Origin: Acinetobacter gyllenbergii CIP 110306 = MTCC 11365
Lineage (GTDB): Bacteria > Pseudomonadota > Gammaproteobacteria > Pseudomonadales > Moraxellaceae
Assembly: GCF_000413855.1 (NCBI RefSeq)
Contig: NZ_ATGG01000050.1
Location: 1 to 41,604 of the forward strand
Length of the DNA stretch: 41,604 nt
Reading direction: 5' to 3'
Both the position numbers and the translations under genes were made by a program. Position 1 is the first letter of the stretch. Each line of letters starts with the position of its first letter. Shown one piece after another: positions 25,557-32,657 of this stretch. Under the pieces are notes generated by a model. The model saw nothing but the letters and a program-made list of their open reading frames with translations. It was not told where the DNA came from and searched no databases.

Positions 25557-25931
25557 CCTAAAAATAAACACCTTGTTTTTCGCCATAATAGCGAACATAA
25601 TATTTTTATCACAAACATATGCGAGTGATAATTTTACAATATTAACAGGCCATATACTAAATAAAAAAGTATAGATGAACAAAATAAAGCACATCCGTAT
25701 GATGTTATTTTATTGCCAACTGTTAGAAATTTTTGTTTAAAAGAAGAGGGTGAGGAGTATAATAAGATAAAAGAAATTCAGTTGAATTATTTAGATGTGA
25801 AATATAAAATTGAATATAATAAACCCACACAAATAACGTGCAAAGGTTTGTATTCAGCTGACTCTATCCTTCATTATACTGGTTTGATTTGTGTGGTTGA
25901 TAAGATAAATTATATGAAACGACAATTTTAG
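25546..25931 (+). pseudogene. frameshifted exported DUF4431-type protein
   Basis: Two frames join into one protein. The first (from ATG 25546) encodes a signal peptide (NLKINTLFFAIIANIIFLSQTYA) and the start of a mature domain, then stops at 25672. The second, one frame away, continues with DEQNKAHPYDVILLPT and runs to 25931 through KIKEIQLNY and a final ADSILHYTGLICVVDKI strand, a pattern I associate with DUF4431. Adding one A to the six-A run at 25663-25668 restores a single frame of about 128 residues. A recent one-base deletion, or a sequencing error in the homopolymer, would explain it. Confidence 0.65.
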
Positions 25932-26049
25932 TCTTGTGTAATTATAAGTTTTAAGTGGTACTATTTTAGTTTTTAAAAAAATCAATAAATTTTTAAGAAC
26001 CAAGCCCTGAATTGATGAACCGAAATAAATCGTAGTGGAAATGGTAATA

Positions 26050-26559
26050 ATGAAAAATACATCTGTTAGCTCAACTCTACTTATAGTTTTATCAGTTTTA
26101 GGGTGTTCAAGTAATACATCTGTAGCAAAAGACATTAAAAAAATAGAAGAAAATGTTAGAGTAATTAAATATCCTATATCATCAAATTTTTATTCAGAAT
26201 GTAGAGAAAATAAATCTGAAAAAGAATGCAGGAAGATAATTGATATAAAAGATTATTCTTATCAATCAACGAAAATTTTAAAAGAACTCCCAGTTGAAGT
26301 GAGTTTTTTGTCAGACAGTAGAATAAAAGATCTTAATGTCGATAATTTTAGATTTATATCTAAGGGTAATGATATAGTTTACTCTATAGCTGAAAAGTAT
26401 GTAGATACAGATGAAGAGGCTAAATCAGAATTTTATTTGATAAAAATTAAGCCAAATTTGAAAGTTGAAAAAATAGGTGATTATTACTCAATTGATAGCT
26501 CAGGAGTGATTAAGTATAAAGATGAAAATGGAAAGCTATTGAAGAGAAGTTTAAAGTAA
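26050..26559 (+). CDS. small lipoprotein, N-terminal relative of the next gene
   Basis: A 169-residue lipoprotein with signal peptide and lipobox VLGC (C18). Immediately after the lipid anchor is a KDIKKIEENVRVIK segment that reappears as KEINKIEENVKVVK at the mature start of the 26656 product. Beyond that the two diverge. Two nearby cysteines (about residues 56 and 66) could form a disulfide. GGAA nine bases before ATG 26050 supports this start over ATG 26041. No family recognised. Confidence 0.75.
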   Translation: MKNTSVSSTLLIVLSVLGCSSNTSVAKDIKKIEENVRVIKYPISSNFYSECRENKSEKECRKIIDIKDYSYQSTKILKELPVEVSFLSDSRIKDLNVDNFRFISKGNDIVYSIAEKYVDTDEEAKSEFYLIKIKPNLKVEKIGDYYSIDSSGVIKYKDENGKLLKRSLK

Positions 26560-26586
26560 GAATAACTTAATGTTGAGTCGATGCAT

Positions 26587-26610
26587 CCTAGCTGAGCTGG
26601 GGTGTTTTCT
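26587..26610 (+). terminator. possible intrinsic terminator
   Basis: CCTAGC and GCTGGG (one G-T pair) form a six-base-pair, GC-rich stem with a TGA loop in otherwise very AT-rich DNA, followed by GTGTTTTCT. It lies 27 bp after the 26050 gene stop. Confidence 0.45.
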
Positions 26611-26655
26611 AAAATAAATTAAAAGTGATTGATTTAGAATGATAGGAAATTTGAA

Positions 26656-27330
26656 ATGAATTTTTTGAAAACAGTAATGATGTTTTTTATTGGTCTATTA
26701 GTATCTAATTTTGTTTTTTCTAAGGAAATTAATAAAATAGAAGAAAATGTTAAAGTGGTTAAATCTTCAGCATCTTTGAATTCATTTATGAATTTTAATG
26801 ATAATTTTTATTCATTCAAAATTTGTAATATAACTGGTAAATGTCAATTGAATAAGGCGAGAAGTAATAAGGATCAATTTTTTTTTGAAAGTTTTGATCC
26901 TCCGAATGATGAATTTTATTTAAAAAAGAATAAGGATGGGTATGTTCTCTATTATAAAAATATTTATAATGAAGATGTTTTAATGGGGTGGGCAAATTCT
27001 CATATTTTGTCTGAGAATGATGAGAGTTTAATTTTAGGTATAAATAAAGTGTTTTTGACTATGGGAGGAGTCGATTTTTTATTAATGGGTGATAATTCAA
27101 ACCAAGTACAATCCAGAAACCATAAGAAAGGTATTTATTTTTTGAATGATAATTATGACAAAAATCCATACTATCAAAAACAAGAAATTAAATTTACGAA
27201 AAAAAAGGATGGTACGATACTTTTAGATTGTAAGGCTTATATGAAAAATGAAATGGTAAAAAAACAATTTTCTGGAATTTTTTATAATGAATGTTCAGAT
27301 GAAAGTAAAGTTTATTTTAAGAAAATATAA
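26656..27330 (+). CDS. exported protein sharing its mature N-terminus with the 26050 lipoprotein
   Basis: A 224-residue protein with a signal peptide (hydrophobic residues 7-21, cleavage likely after VFS). Its mature N-terminus (KEINKIEENVKVVK) matches the 26050 lipoprotein at protein and DNA level, but the rest is unrelated by eye. Here the anchor is a cleavable peptide rather than a lipobox. The body is rich in Phe, Tyr, Asn and Lys, with two cysteines about eight residues apart (KICNITGKCQL). No family recognised. A conserved N-terminal segment with a swapped body is what modular immunity proteins would show. Confidence 0.72.
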   Translation: MNFLKTVMMFFIGLLVSNFVFSKEINKIEENVKVVKSSASLNSFMNFNDNFYSFKICNITGKCQLNKARSNKDQFFFESFDPPNDEFYLKKNKDGYVLYYKNIYNEDVLMGWANSHILSENDESLILGINKVFLTMGGVDFLLMGDNSNQVQSRNHKKGIYFLNDNYDKNPYYQKQEIKFTKKKDGTILLDCKAYMKNEMVKKQFSGIFYNECSDESKVYFKKI

Positions 27331-27350
27331 TTTATAAATATAAAATGATA

Positions 27351-27380
27351 AAGAATGTCATAAAGACCTTCTTCATTCTT
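27351..27380 (+). terminator. possible terminator after the 26656 gene
   Basis: AAGAATG and CATTCTT pair around a loop that can itself pair AAG with CTT. GTTAAAATT follows. It is moderate in strength and placed 20 bp after the stop codon. Confidence 0.4.
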
Positions 27381-27396
27381 GTTAAAATTAGAGTGC

Positions 27397-27459
27397 AGTT
27401 TGTTCGATATCTGGAGCAACAGTGCAGGAGTTGATTTAGGGCATCTAGTGGGGCAATAG
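27397..27459 (+). pseudogene. 3' scrap resembling the end of a toxin domain
   Basis: In one frame this stretch reads LFDIWSNSAGVDLGHLVGQ then stop. The D-x-W-x-N-x-x-G-x-x-x-G pattern near a C-terminus recalls polymorphic-toxin domains such as DUF6973, which end in a D-L-x-N-N-x-x-G motif. The frame is closed just upstream at 27361, so only the tail survives. The family link is tentative. Confidence 0.3.
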
Positions 27460-27474
27460 AAATTGTAAGGATGA

Positions 27475-27655
27475 AACTATGTATCTATCGTATTTTTTTA
27501 AAGTCAATTTTTTGAAATGTGTATGATGAATAAATTATTATAACTATTTAATTTACCCTAAAGCTGAAACACCTGATGATTACATACCGAAGCAGGTAAA
27601 TTGCTTAACCAAGAAAAAGATTAAATTCAGTGAATATTATGGTCGTTGTGGTTAA
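27475..27655 (+). pseudogene. remnant of a further lipoprotein gene copy
   Basis: The first about 60 bp nearly repeat the leader of the 24890 lipoprotein gene and lead to ATG AAT AAA TTA TTA TAA (27529), a signal-peptide start that dies after five codons. Directly after, 27542-27655 is an open frame without a start, encoding 37 residues ending in a cysteine-containing tail (YYGRCG). So the 5' end of one gene is fused to the 3' end of another, the signature of deletion between duplicated immunity-type genes. Confidence 0.55.
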
Positions 27656-27672
27656 TTTTAAAGGAATTTATT

Positions 27673-28221
27673 ATGACTTCATCCTATAGAAAATATACCT
27701 ACATTCTAGGCTTGGTCAGCCTAAGTCTCTTGGCTTGTTCCTGTAGAAATGCTCCAGAAATAAAACATGAAATTTTCGATCAAAGCCAAACAAAAAAAGT
27801 CTCTTCAATTCCAAAAAAGTTAAAAAATGATGATGGTTTCCTGATCACTTCGCTTCCTTATAACTCAAATGCACATCTTAACTGTATTTTATCGGCACAA
27901 AGAATGAACTGTGGCTCAATCAATTTGATTGATAGCAGTCGTCTGATTAACGTTTATAACTTTATCAACCCAAGCTATGGAGATTCCGTTGTTTTCCCTG
28001 AAACAAGCACGGGTATTTTATTAATTGCATCTCCTTCTTCAAGTGAAGCTGGAAATCCAGAAATAAATCTGACAACAGTGAACAAGTTTGGCTTGGTTAA
28101 AAGCATTACCTTAGATGCATCAAAAAATATTTTTATTAATCAGAAGTATGAAATTTTATATAAAGAAGATGGAAAAGATCTAAAACTAAAATTAAATGAC
28201 CAAGGTGAATTTGTGAAGTAA
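27673..28221 (+). CDS. lipoprotein at the right edge of the accessory region
   Basis: A 182-residue lipoprotein. The signal peptide has lipobox LLAC (C24), with a second cysteine two residues later. AAGGA precedes ATG 27673. The mature part has beta-like segments, two further cysteines (about residues 67 and 75) and a closing charged strand (YKEDGKDLKLKLNDQGEF). Codon use is less AT-rich than its left neighbours, so it may be a resident gene or an older arrival. No family recognised. It is convergent with the lipase-like gene, with a shared terminator between them. Confidence 0.75.
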   Translation: MTSSYRKYTYILGLVSLSLLACSCRNAPEIKHEIFDQSQTKKVSSIPKKLKNDDGFLITSLPYNSNAHLNCILSAQRMNCGSINLIDSSRLINVYNFINPSYGDSVVFPETSTGILLIASPSSSEAGNPEINLTTVNKFGLVKSITLDASKNIFINQKYEILYKEDGKDLKLKLNDQGEFVK

Positions 28222-28263
28222 AGCTATTCCTAACCAGATTGAGCCTATTACAGCTTTTGACCG

Positions 28264-28297
28264 AAAAAGCTCAGCTAAAAATCTAACTGAGCTTTTA
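28264..28297. terminator. bidirectional terminator at the island's right edge
   Basis: AAAAGCTCAG and CTGAGCTTTT form a 10-bp stem between the convergent lipoprotein and hydrolase genes, with A and T runs on both sides. Confidence 0.85.
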
Positions 28298-28301
28298 TGG
28301 T

Positions 28302-29648
28302 TTAGGTCTCAACAATGCCTTCTAAATCATCAAAGGTATAGTTCTGAGGGACATTGATCATATGGGTTTGCACACCTGCCTCAACTTTTTCACCCGCATC
28401 AGGATATAACCAACGCGTAATTTGCTCTGCGACACTGGAGTGATATTGAATTTCAAAGTGATTCAGTCCATAGAAAACCGCTTTATGCGTATCAGGTAAT
28501 TTCAGTTGGAAACGTGGATTTTGGTGTTCACCCAAAGCACTTTTCACACTGACCAGATAATCCCCAATCACAGACAGCGCTTTATTCCGTAACTTCTCAA
28601 ACTCTAATGTTCCTGCAATCAAGAAAGTATTGATATGGGATGGTAGCGGAGCGGGTTTACGATTGTCATCGGCAAAGCCAATGCGGGCGTCATTGTGTTC
28701 CCAGTCATCATCACGAACACTGCCATAGCGCAGATCGAGTATGCCGTTACTACGCACATTTACCAACTGACCAAGCAAGTTGATAAACGGGAAGCCACCG
28801 AGTTTGTCCTGCAAGACAAAACCAAAGCGTTCGAGCACTGCACCATGGTGAGGCGAACCGATACAGACCAAATTCTCGACCATATGCACCCATTGATACA
28901 GATTCTGTTTGCCATAAAACAGGGCACTACGTGAAACCAAGCCGCCCATACTGTGGCCAATCAGGTCAATACTGGTGATACGTGGATTACGCTGCACCAA
29001 ATCCTCTAGGGTATTGGCAAAACTACGGCCATTGGCGGAAATTCGACGTCCAGTATTGTAGTTGAGATACAACATGGTGTTGTTATCACGTTGTGCAAGT
29101 AAGCGTTCACCAATCCCGCCATAACGATGATTAGACCAAGTCAAATGGTTCATACACAAACCATGTGCAAGAATCACCACACGTCCAGTTAACTCGCCTT
29201 GCTGTAAAGAACCATAGTGATCATAAAGCACCATCGGCAAAGCCATTGGATTGTGTTGCTTTAAAAAGAAATCACCAAAAATTCCATTCAGTGCACCTAC
29301 TAAAAAATGCAGGGTTGGGGTTAAGGGCTTGTCATGCAAGACTGGAAATTTTTCAATAATGCGACGTAAATTAGGCGCTAGAAAATGACTGCCATATTTT
29401 TGCAGTGCCACATAAGAGAACTGATAAAATTTTTGCAGTTGTGGGTGTTTTTGTAATTGTTTGGCTTTTTGTGCACTTAAACCGAGCGTTGTCCTTAACA
29501 CTTCGGTTTGTACCACTTGAATCAGTTCGTGTACGCCACTGAGACTGGTACTGACCAGCTGTGCCAAACCCTCCAAAACATCTGCCTGACTTGGGGGGGT
29601 ACGATCCCACTTACAATAGGTTTCATGCAGAGGCGTTAAACTTGGCAT
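28302..29648 (-). CDS. alpha/beta hydrolase, lipase/esterase-like
   Basis: A 448-residue alpha/beta hydrolase. An N-terminal helical region of about 130 residues precedes the fold. VVILAHGLCMNHLTW is the oxyanion strand, and the nucleophile elbow is GHSMGG with S233, as in triacylglycerol lipases and PGAP1-like enzymes. A SPHHGA motif follows, and a likely catalytic histidine is in YGLNHFEIQYH near the C-terminus. No signal peptide is evident. The substrate is presumably an ester or lipid, but nothing nearby narrows it. It is leftward and divergent from yqiA. Confidence 0.85.
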   Translation of the reverse strand: MPSLTPLHETYCKWDRTPPSQADVLEGLAQLVSTSLSGVHELIQVVQTEVLRTTLGLSAQKAKQLQKHPQLQKFYQFSYVALQKYGSHFLAPNLRRIIEKFPVLHDKPLTPTLHFLVGALNGIFGDFFLKQHNPMALPMVLYDHYGSLQQGELTGRVVILAHGLCMNHLTWSNHRYGGIGERLLAQRDNNTMLYLNYNTGRRISANGRSFANTLEDLVQRNPRITSIDLIGHSMGGLVSRSALFYGKQNLYQWVHMVENLVCIGSPHHGAVLERFGFVLQDKLGGFPFINLLGQLVNVRSNGILDLRYGSVRDDDWEHNDARIGFADDNRKPAPLPSHINTFLIAGTLEFEKLRNKALSVIGDYLVSVKSALGEHQNPRFQLKLPDTHKAVFYGLNHFEIQYHSSVAEQITRWLYPDAGEKVEAGVQTHMINVPQNYTFDDLEGIVET

Positions 29649-29838
29649 ATTAATTTCCCCATCCTTGATATATACCGAAGGTTTGAAGTGATTTTTCTGA
29701 ATATTATTTAGATAAACTACAACAAACTCTTACATCTTATGTCTTTCATACGTAATTTTTTTAGAATACTGATGAACGGAGTACAGTATCGTTTTTTGTG
29801 TCAGACAATATCGAGCTTAAATGTAATTTATATTGTTA

Positions 29839-29859
29839 TTTGATTAACAATTAATCAAA
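29839..29859. promoter_or_regulatory. perfect dyad upstream of yqiA
   Basis: TTTGATTA and TAATCAAA are perfect 8-bp arms around ACAAT, in the intergenic region between the divergent hydrolase and yqiA genes. It could be an operator. It ends 51 bp before the yqiA start codon. Confidence 0.4.
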
Positions 29860-29863
29860 ATAA

Positions 29864-29879
29864 TGTGATTTATTTCACT
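29864..29879. promoter_or_regulatory. CRP/Vfr-like binding site
   Basis: TGTGA-TTTATT-TCACT matches nine of ten core positions of the TGTGA-N6-TCACA consensus. It lies 31 bp before the yqiA start, so if bound it could block transcription of yqiA-parE or help a leftward promoter. Confidence 0.4.
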
Positions 29880-29910
29880 TTATGTCAAGCCATTGCCTAT
29901 TTTGGTGCGT

Positions 29911-30501
29911 ATGCAAATTATCTATCTACATGGTTTTCGCAGTAGTCCGATGTCGATAAAAGGGCAACAACTGCAACAATATTGTGCACAGTACGAGACG
30001 ATACAGGTGCATTTACCTGATTTAAATCAATCACCCAATCGAGTGCTGCAACAGCTGTCACAGCTTATCGAAAATTTACCAAACGATAAAGTGGTTTTAG
30101 TTGGAAGCAGTCTGGGCGGCTTTTATGCGACATACCTTGTCGCAAAATATGGTTATCCTGCTGTACTGATTAATCCAGCTATGCAACCATGGCAGTTATT
30201 CGAAGATTTATTCGGGATTGAGCAAATCCCGCTCAAAGTCACTGCATCATGGACACTTGATGCCGATCAATTGCAGCAATTACAATCGATTGCTGACACG
30301 AAACTCGTTCATGCTGATAAAATTCTGGTGCTATTGCAACAAGGCGATGAAGTCTTGGATTATCAGCAAGCTCAACGTTATTATAGTGCAGTTCATCCAT
30401 CATCATTGATTTTAACCGACGCTAATGGTAATCATGCAATGGATGATTTTGAAGAAAAATTACCTTTAATTCTCGAATTTTTATCGGCAGCGATCCAATA
30501 A
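29911..30501 (+). CDS. yqiA: YqiA family alpha/beta fold esterase
   Basis: A 196-residue small alpha/beta hydrolase of the YqiA/YcfP type. IIYLHGFRSSP opens the fold, the nucleophile elbow is VGSSLGGFYA with S67, QGDEVLDYQQA holds the likely catalytic Asp, and GNHAMDDFEE the His. The enzyme hydrolyses short acyl esters, but its physiological role is unknown. Linkage to parE is conserved across gammaproteobacteria, and here parE begins 14 bp later. I chose ATG 29911, preceded by GGTG, because the conserved strand starts immediately. The in-frame start 18 bp upstream lacks support. Confidence 0.88.
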   Translation: MQIIYLHGFRSSPMSIKGQQLQQYCAQYETIQVHLPDLNQSPNRVLQQLSQLIENLPNDKVVLVGSSLGGFYATYLVAKYGYPAVLINPAMQPWQLFEDLFGIEQIPLKVTASWTLDADQLQQLQSIADTKLVHADKILVLLQQGDEVLDYQQAQRYYSAVHPSSLILTDANGNHAMDDFEEKLPLILEFLSAAIQ

Positions 30502-30515
30502 GGAAGTCAGACCAA

Positions 30516-32399
30516 GTGACACAATACACGGCCCAATCCCTTGAAGTTCTTTCTGGTTTAGATCCAGTTCGTCGTCGACCAGGCATGTATACCGATACCT
30601 CACGTCCAAACCATTTGGCACAAGAGGTGATTGATAATGCAGTCGATGAAGCACTTGCAGGACATGCCAACCAGATTTGTGTCACGGTCTATGAAGATGG
30701 CTCATTGTCGGTTGAAGATAATGGACGCGGTATGCCAGTCGATATCCATCCAGAATATGGGCAAAGTGGTATCGAGATTATTCTGACCAAACTGCATGCA
30801 GGCGGTAAATTCAGCACCGATAACTATCAGTTCTCGGGTGGTTTGCACGGGGTTGGGATTTCGGTGGTCAATGCCTTATCGACCCGTGTTGAAGTGGCAG
30901 TGCAGCGTCAAGGTAATTTGTATCAAATGGCTTTTGAACAAGGTGAGCCCGTTGCCCCTTTGTCGGTTTTAGAAGGTAAGGTCGCTAAGCGTGCGACAGG
31001 CACAACAGTACGGTTCTGGCCAGAAACTAAATATTTTGATAGTCCCAAATTTGCCTTGAAGGCATTGAAGCATAATTTAAAAGCCAAGGCGGTTTTAGCT
31101 GCGGGCTTAAAAATTATTTATGACGATAAAATCAATAACGAAAAGATCGAATGGCAGTTTGAAAATGGTCTGGTCGACTATTTAATGGATGAACTGCAAG
31201 ATCGGGACATCTTGCCAGATCCAGCTTTTGTCAGTAGTGGACAAGCAGACCGCGCAGCCTGTGAATTTGCGATTTGTTGGAATGTGGAAGGCGGCGAGCA
31301 GATTCAGGAAAGCTATGTCAACTTGATTCCCACCGCGCAAGGCGGAACCCATGTCAATGGTCTACGCTCAGGTGTGACGGAGGCTTTGCGTGAGTTTTGT
31401 GAATTACGCAATTTGTTGCCGCGTAATATGAAGCTCTCTGCGGAAGATGTTTGGGATGGGGTAAATTTTATTCTATCGCTGAAATTCCAAGAGCCACAAT
31501 TTTCAGGCCAAACCAAAGAACGTTTATCCAGTCGCGAAGCCTCTAATATTGTGCTGAATATTGCCAAAGATGCGTTTGCTTTATGGCTGAATCAACATGC
31601 GGAGATTGCGACACAACTGGCTGAAATGGCGATTGCCAAAGCAGGGCGTCGTCTCAAAGCTGCGAAAAAAGTTGAACGTAAAAAGATTGTAGCGGGCCCA
31701 GCCTTACCAGGTAAATTGGCCGATTGTGTTGGTTTAACCCGTGAAGACAGTGAGTTGTTTATTGTCGAAGGGGATTCTGCAGGCGGCAGTGCCAAACAGG
31801 CACGCGACAAGAATTTCCAAGCGATTATGCCGATCCGCGGAAAAATCCTGAATACGTGGGAAGTCTCTTCGGACGAGGTCTTAGCCTCTCAAGAAGTGCA
31901 TGATATTGCTATCGCCATTGGCGTTGATCCGGGCAGTGATGATCTGTCTGAATTACGTTATGGCAAGATCTGTATCCTTGCCGATGCGGACTCAGATGGT
32001 CTGCATATCGCCACTTTATTATGCGCTTTATTCGTCAAACATTTCCCGACTTTGGTTGAGGAAGGTCATCTGTTCGTAGCAATGCCACCACTCTATCGTA
32101 TCGATATTGGTAAAGAGGTGTACTATGCCTTGGATGATGACGAGCTCGAGAGCATCCTGAAAAAAGTCAAAGGTAATAAGAATCCACAGATCACCCGATT
32201 CAAAGGTCTGGGCGAGATGAATGCCAGTCAGTTACGTGAAACGACTATGGACCCGAACACCCGTCGTTTAGTGCAGTTGGATTTGGATGATGCACATTTA
32301 ACCGCAGGTTTATTGGATAAATTGCTGGCGAAAAAGCGTTCAGCTGACCGTAAGCACTGGTTAGAACAAAAGGGTAATTTGGCGGATATTACTGTTTAA
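30516..32399 (+). CDS. parE: DNA topoisomerase IV subunit B ParE
   Basis: A 627-residue GyrB/ParE-type ATPase subunit of topoisomerase IV, which unlinks daughter chromosomes. The GHKL ATPase domain shows DNAVDEALAG, DNGRGMPVDIH and GGLHGVGISVVNALS. The TOPRIM domain shows IVEGDSAGGSAKQARD with the catalytic Glu and the DADSDG acidic pair. The C-terminal end has the RFKGLGEMN motif. The length is that of ParE rather than GyrB, which carries an extra insert. The start is GTG with AAGGA upstream. The subunit is a target of coumarin-type inhibitors and some quinolone-resistance changes; no obvious lesion is seen. Confidence 0.96.
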   Translation: MTQYTAQSLEVLSGLDPVRRRPGMYTDTSRPNHLAQEVIDNAVDEALAGHANQICVTVYEDGSLSVEDNGRGMPVDIHPEYGQSGIEIILTKLHAGGKFSTDNYQFSGGLHGVGISVVNALSTRVEVAVQRQGNLYQMAFEQGEPVAPLSVLEGKVAKRATGTTVRFWPETKYFDSPKFALKALKHNLKAKAVLAAGLKIIYDDKINNEKIEWQFENGLVDYLMDELQDRDILPDPAFVSSGQADRAACEFAICWNVEGGEQIQESYVNLIPTAQGGTHVNGLRSGVTEALREFCELRNLLPRNMKLSAEDVWDGVNFILSLKFQEPQFSGQTKERLSSREASNIVLNIAKDAFALWLNQHAEIATQLAEMAIAKAGRRLKAAKKVERKKIVAGPALPGKLADCVGLTREDSELFIVEGDSAGGSAKQARDKNFQAIMPIRGKILNTWEVSSDEVLASQEVHDIAIAIGVDPGSDDLSELRYGKICILADADSDGLHIATLLCALFVKHFPTLVEEGHLFVAMPPLYRIDIGKEVYYALDDDELESILKKVKGNKNPQITRFKGLGEMNASQLRETTMDPNTRRLVQLDLDDAHLTAGLLDKLLAKKRSADRKHWLEQKGNLADITV

Positions 32400-32422
32400 G
32401 CGCTTCGTTTCATTGTTGGATT

Positions 32423-32448
32423 AAAGCCAAGCATCAGCTTGGCTTTTT
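32423..32448 (+). terminator. intrinsic terminator after parE
   Basis: AAAGCCAAGC and GCTTGGCTTT form a 10-bp stem with an ATCA loop, followed by TTCTTT, 24 bp after the parE stop. Confidence 0.9.
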
Positions 32449-32525
32449 CTTTAGCTGAACTTTTAATGTCCGAGCTGAACAAATTTGCATCATTTTAGGT
32501 CGCTGCGTATTTTTTGTATGCAATG

Positions 32526-32535
32526 TTGTATACAA
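32526..32535. promoter_or_regulatory. TTGTATACAA palindrome upstream of urtA
   Basis: A perfect 10-bp palindrome with the TNGT..ACNA layout recognised by FadR-subfamily GntR regulators, 60 bp upstream of the sigma-54-like element. No GntR gene is in the window, so the binding protein is unknown. Confidence 0.3.
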
Positions 32536-32594
32536 GATGAAAGAATTAAGGCTTTATTTTTATTTAAGTTAATTAAAAACAATGGCTTGCTGTG

Positions 32595-32611
32595 TTGGCA
32601 CAGAAATTGAA
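32595..32611 (+). promoter_or_regulatory. sigma-54-like promoter for urtABCDE
   Basis: TTGGCAC-N5-TTGAA has the -24 GG and -12 G spaced as required (GG, ten bases, then GA instead of GC). The -24 half is perfect and the -12 half has one mismatch. Transcription would start near 32622, some 35 bp before urtA. Nitrogen control of urea uptake through NtrC and sigma-54 is common, but no clear NtrC site was found. Confidence 0.45.
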
Positions 32612-32657
32612 TAACTCCACCCAGTAAAAATCACAATATTGATGGGTGGAGAGAAAA

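Noticed and set aside
27542..27655. 37-codon frame considered as a small gene
   Set aside because: It has no start codon or ribosome binding site and directly follows a truncated signal-peptide start, so it is treated as a remnant.
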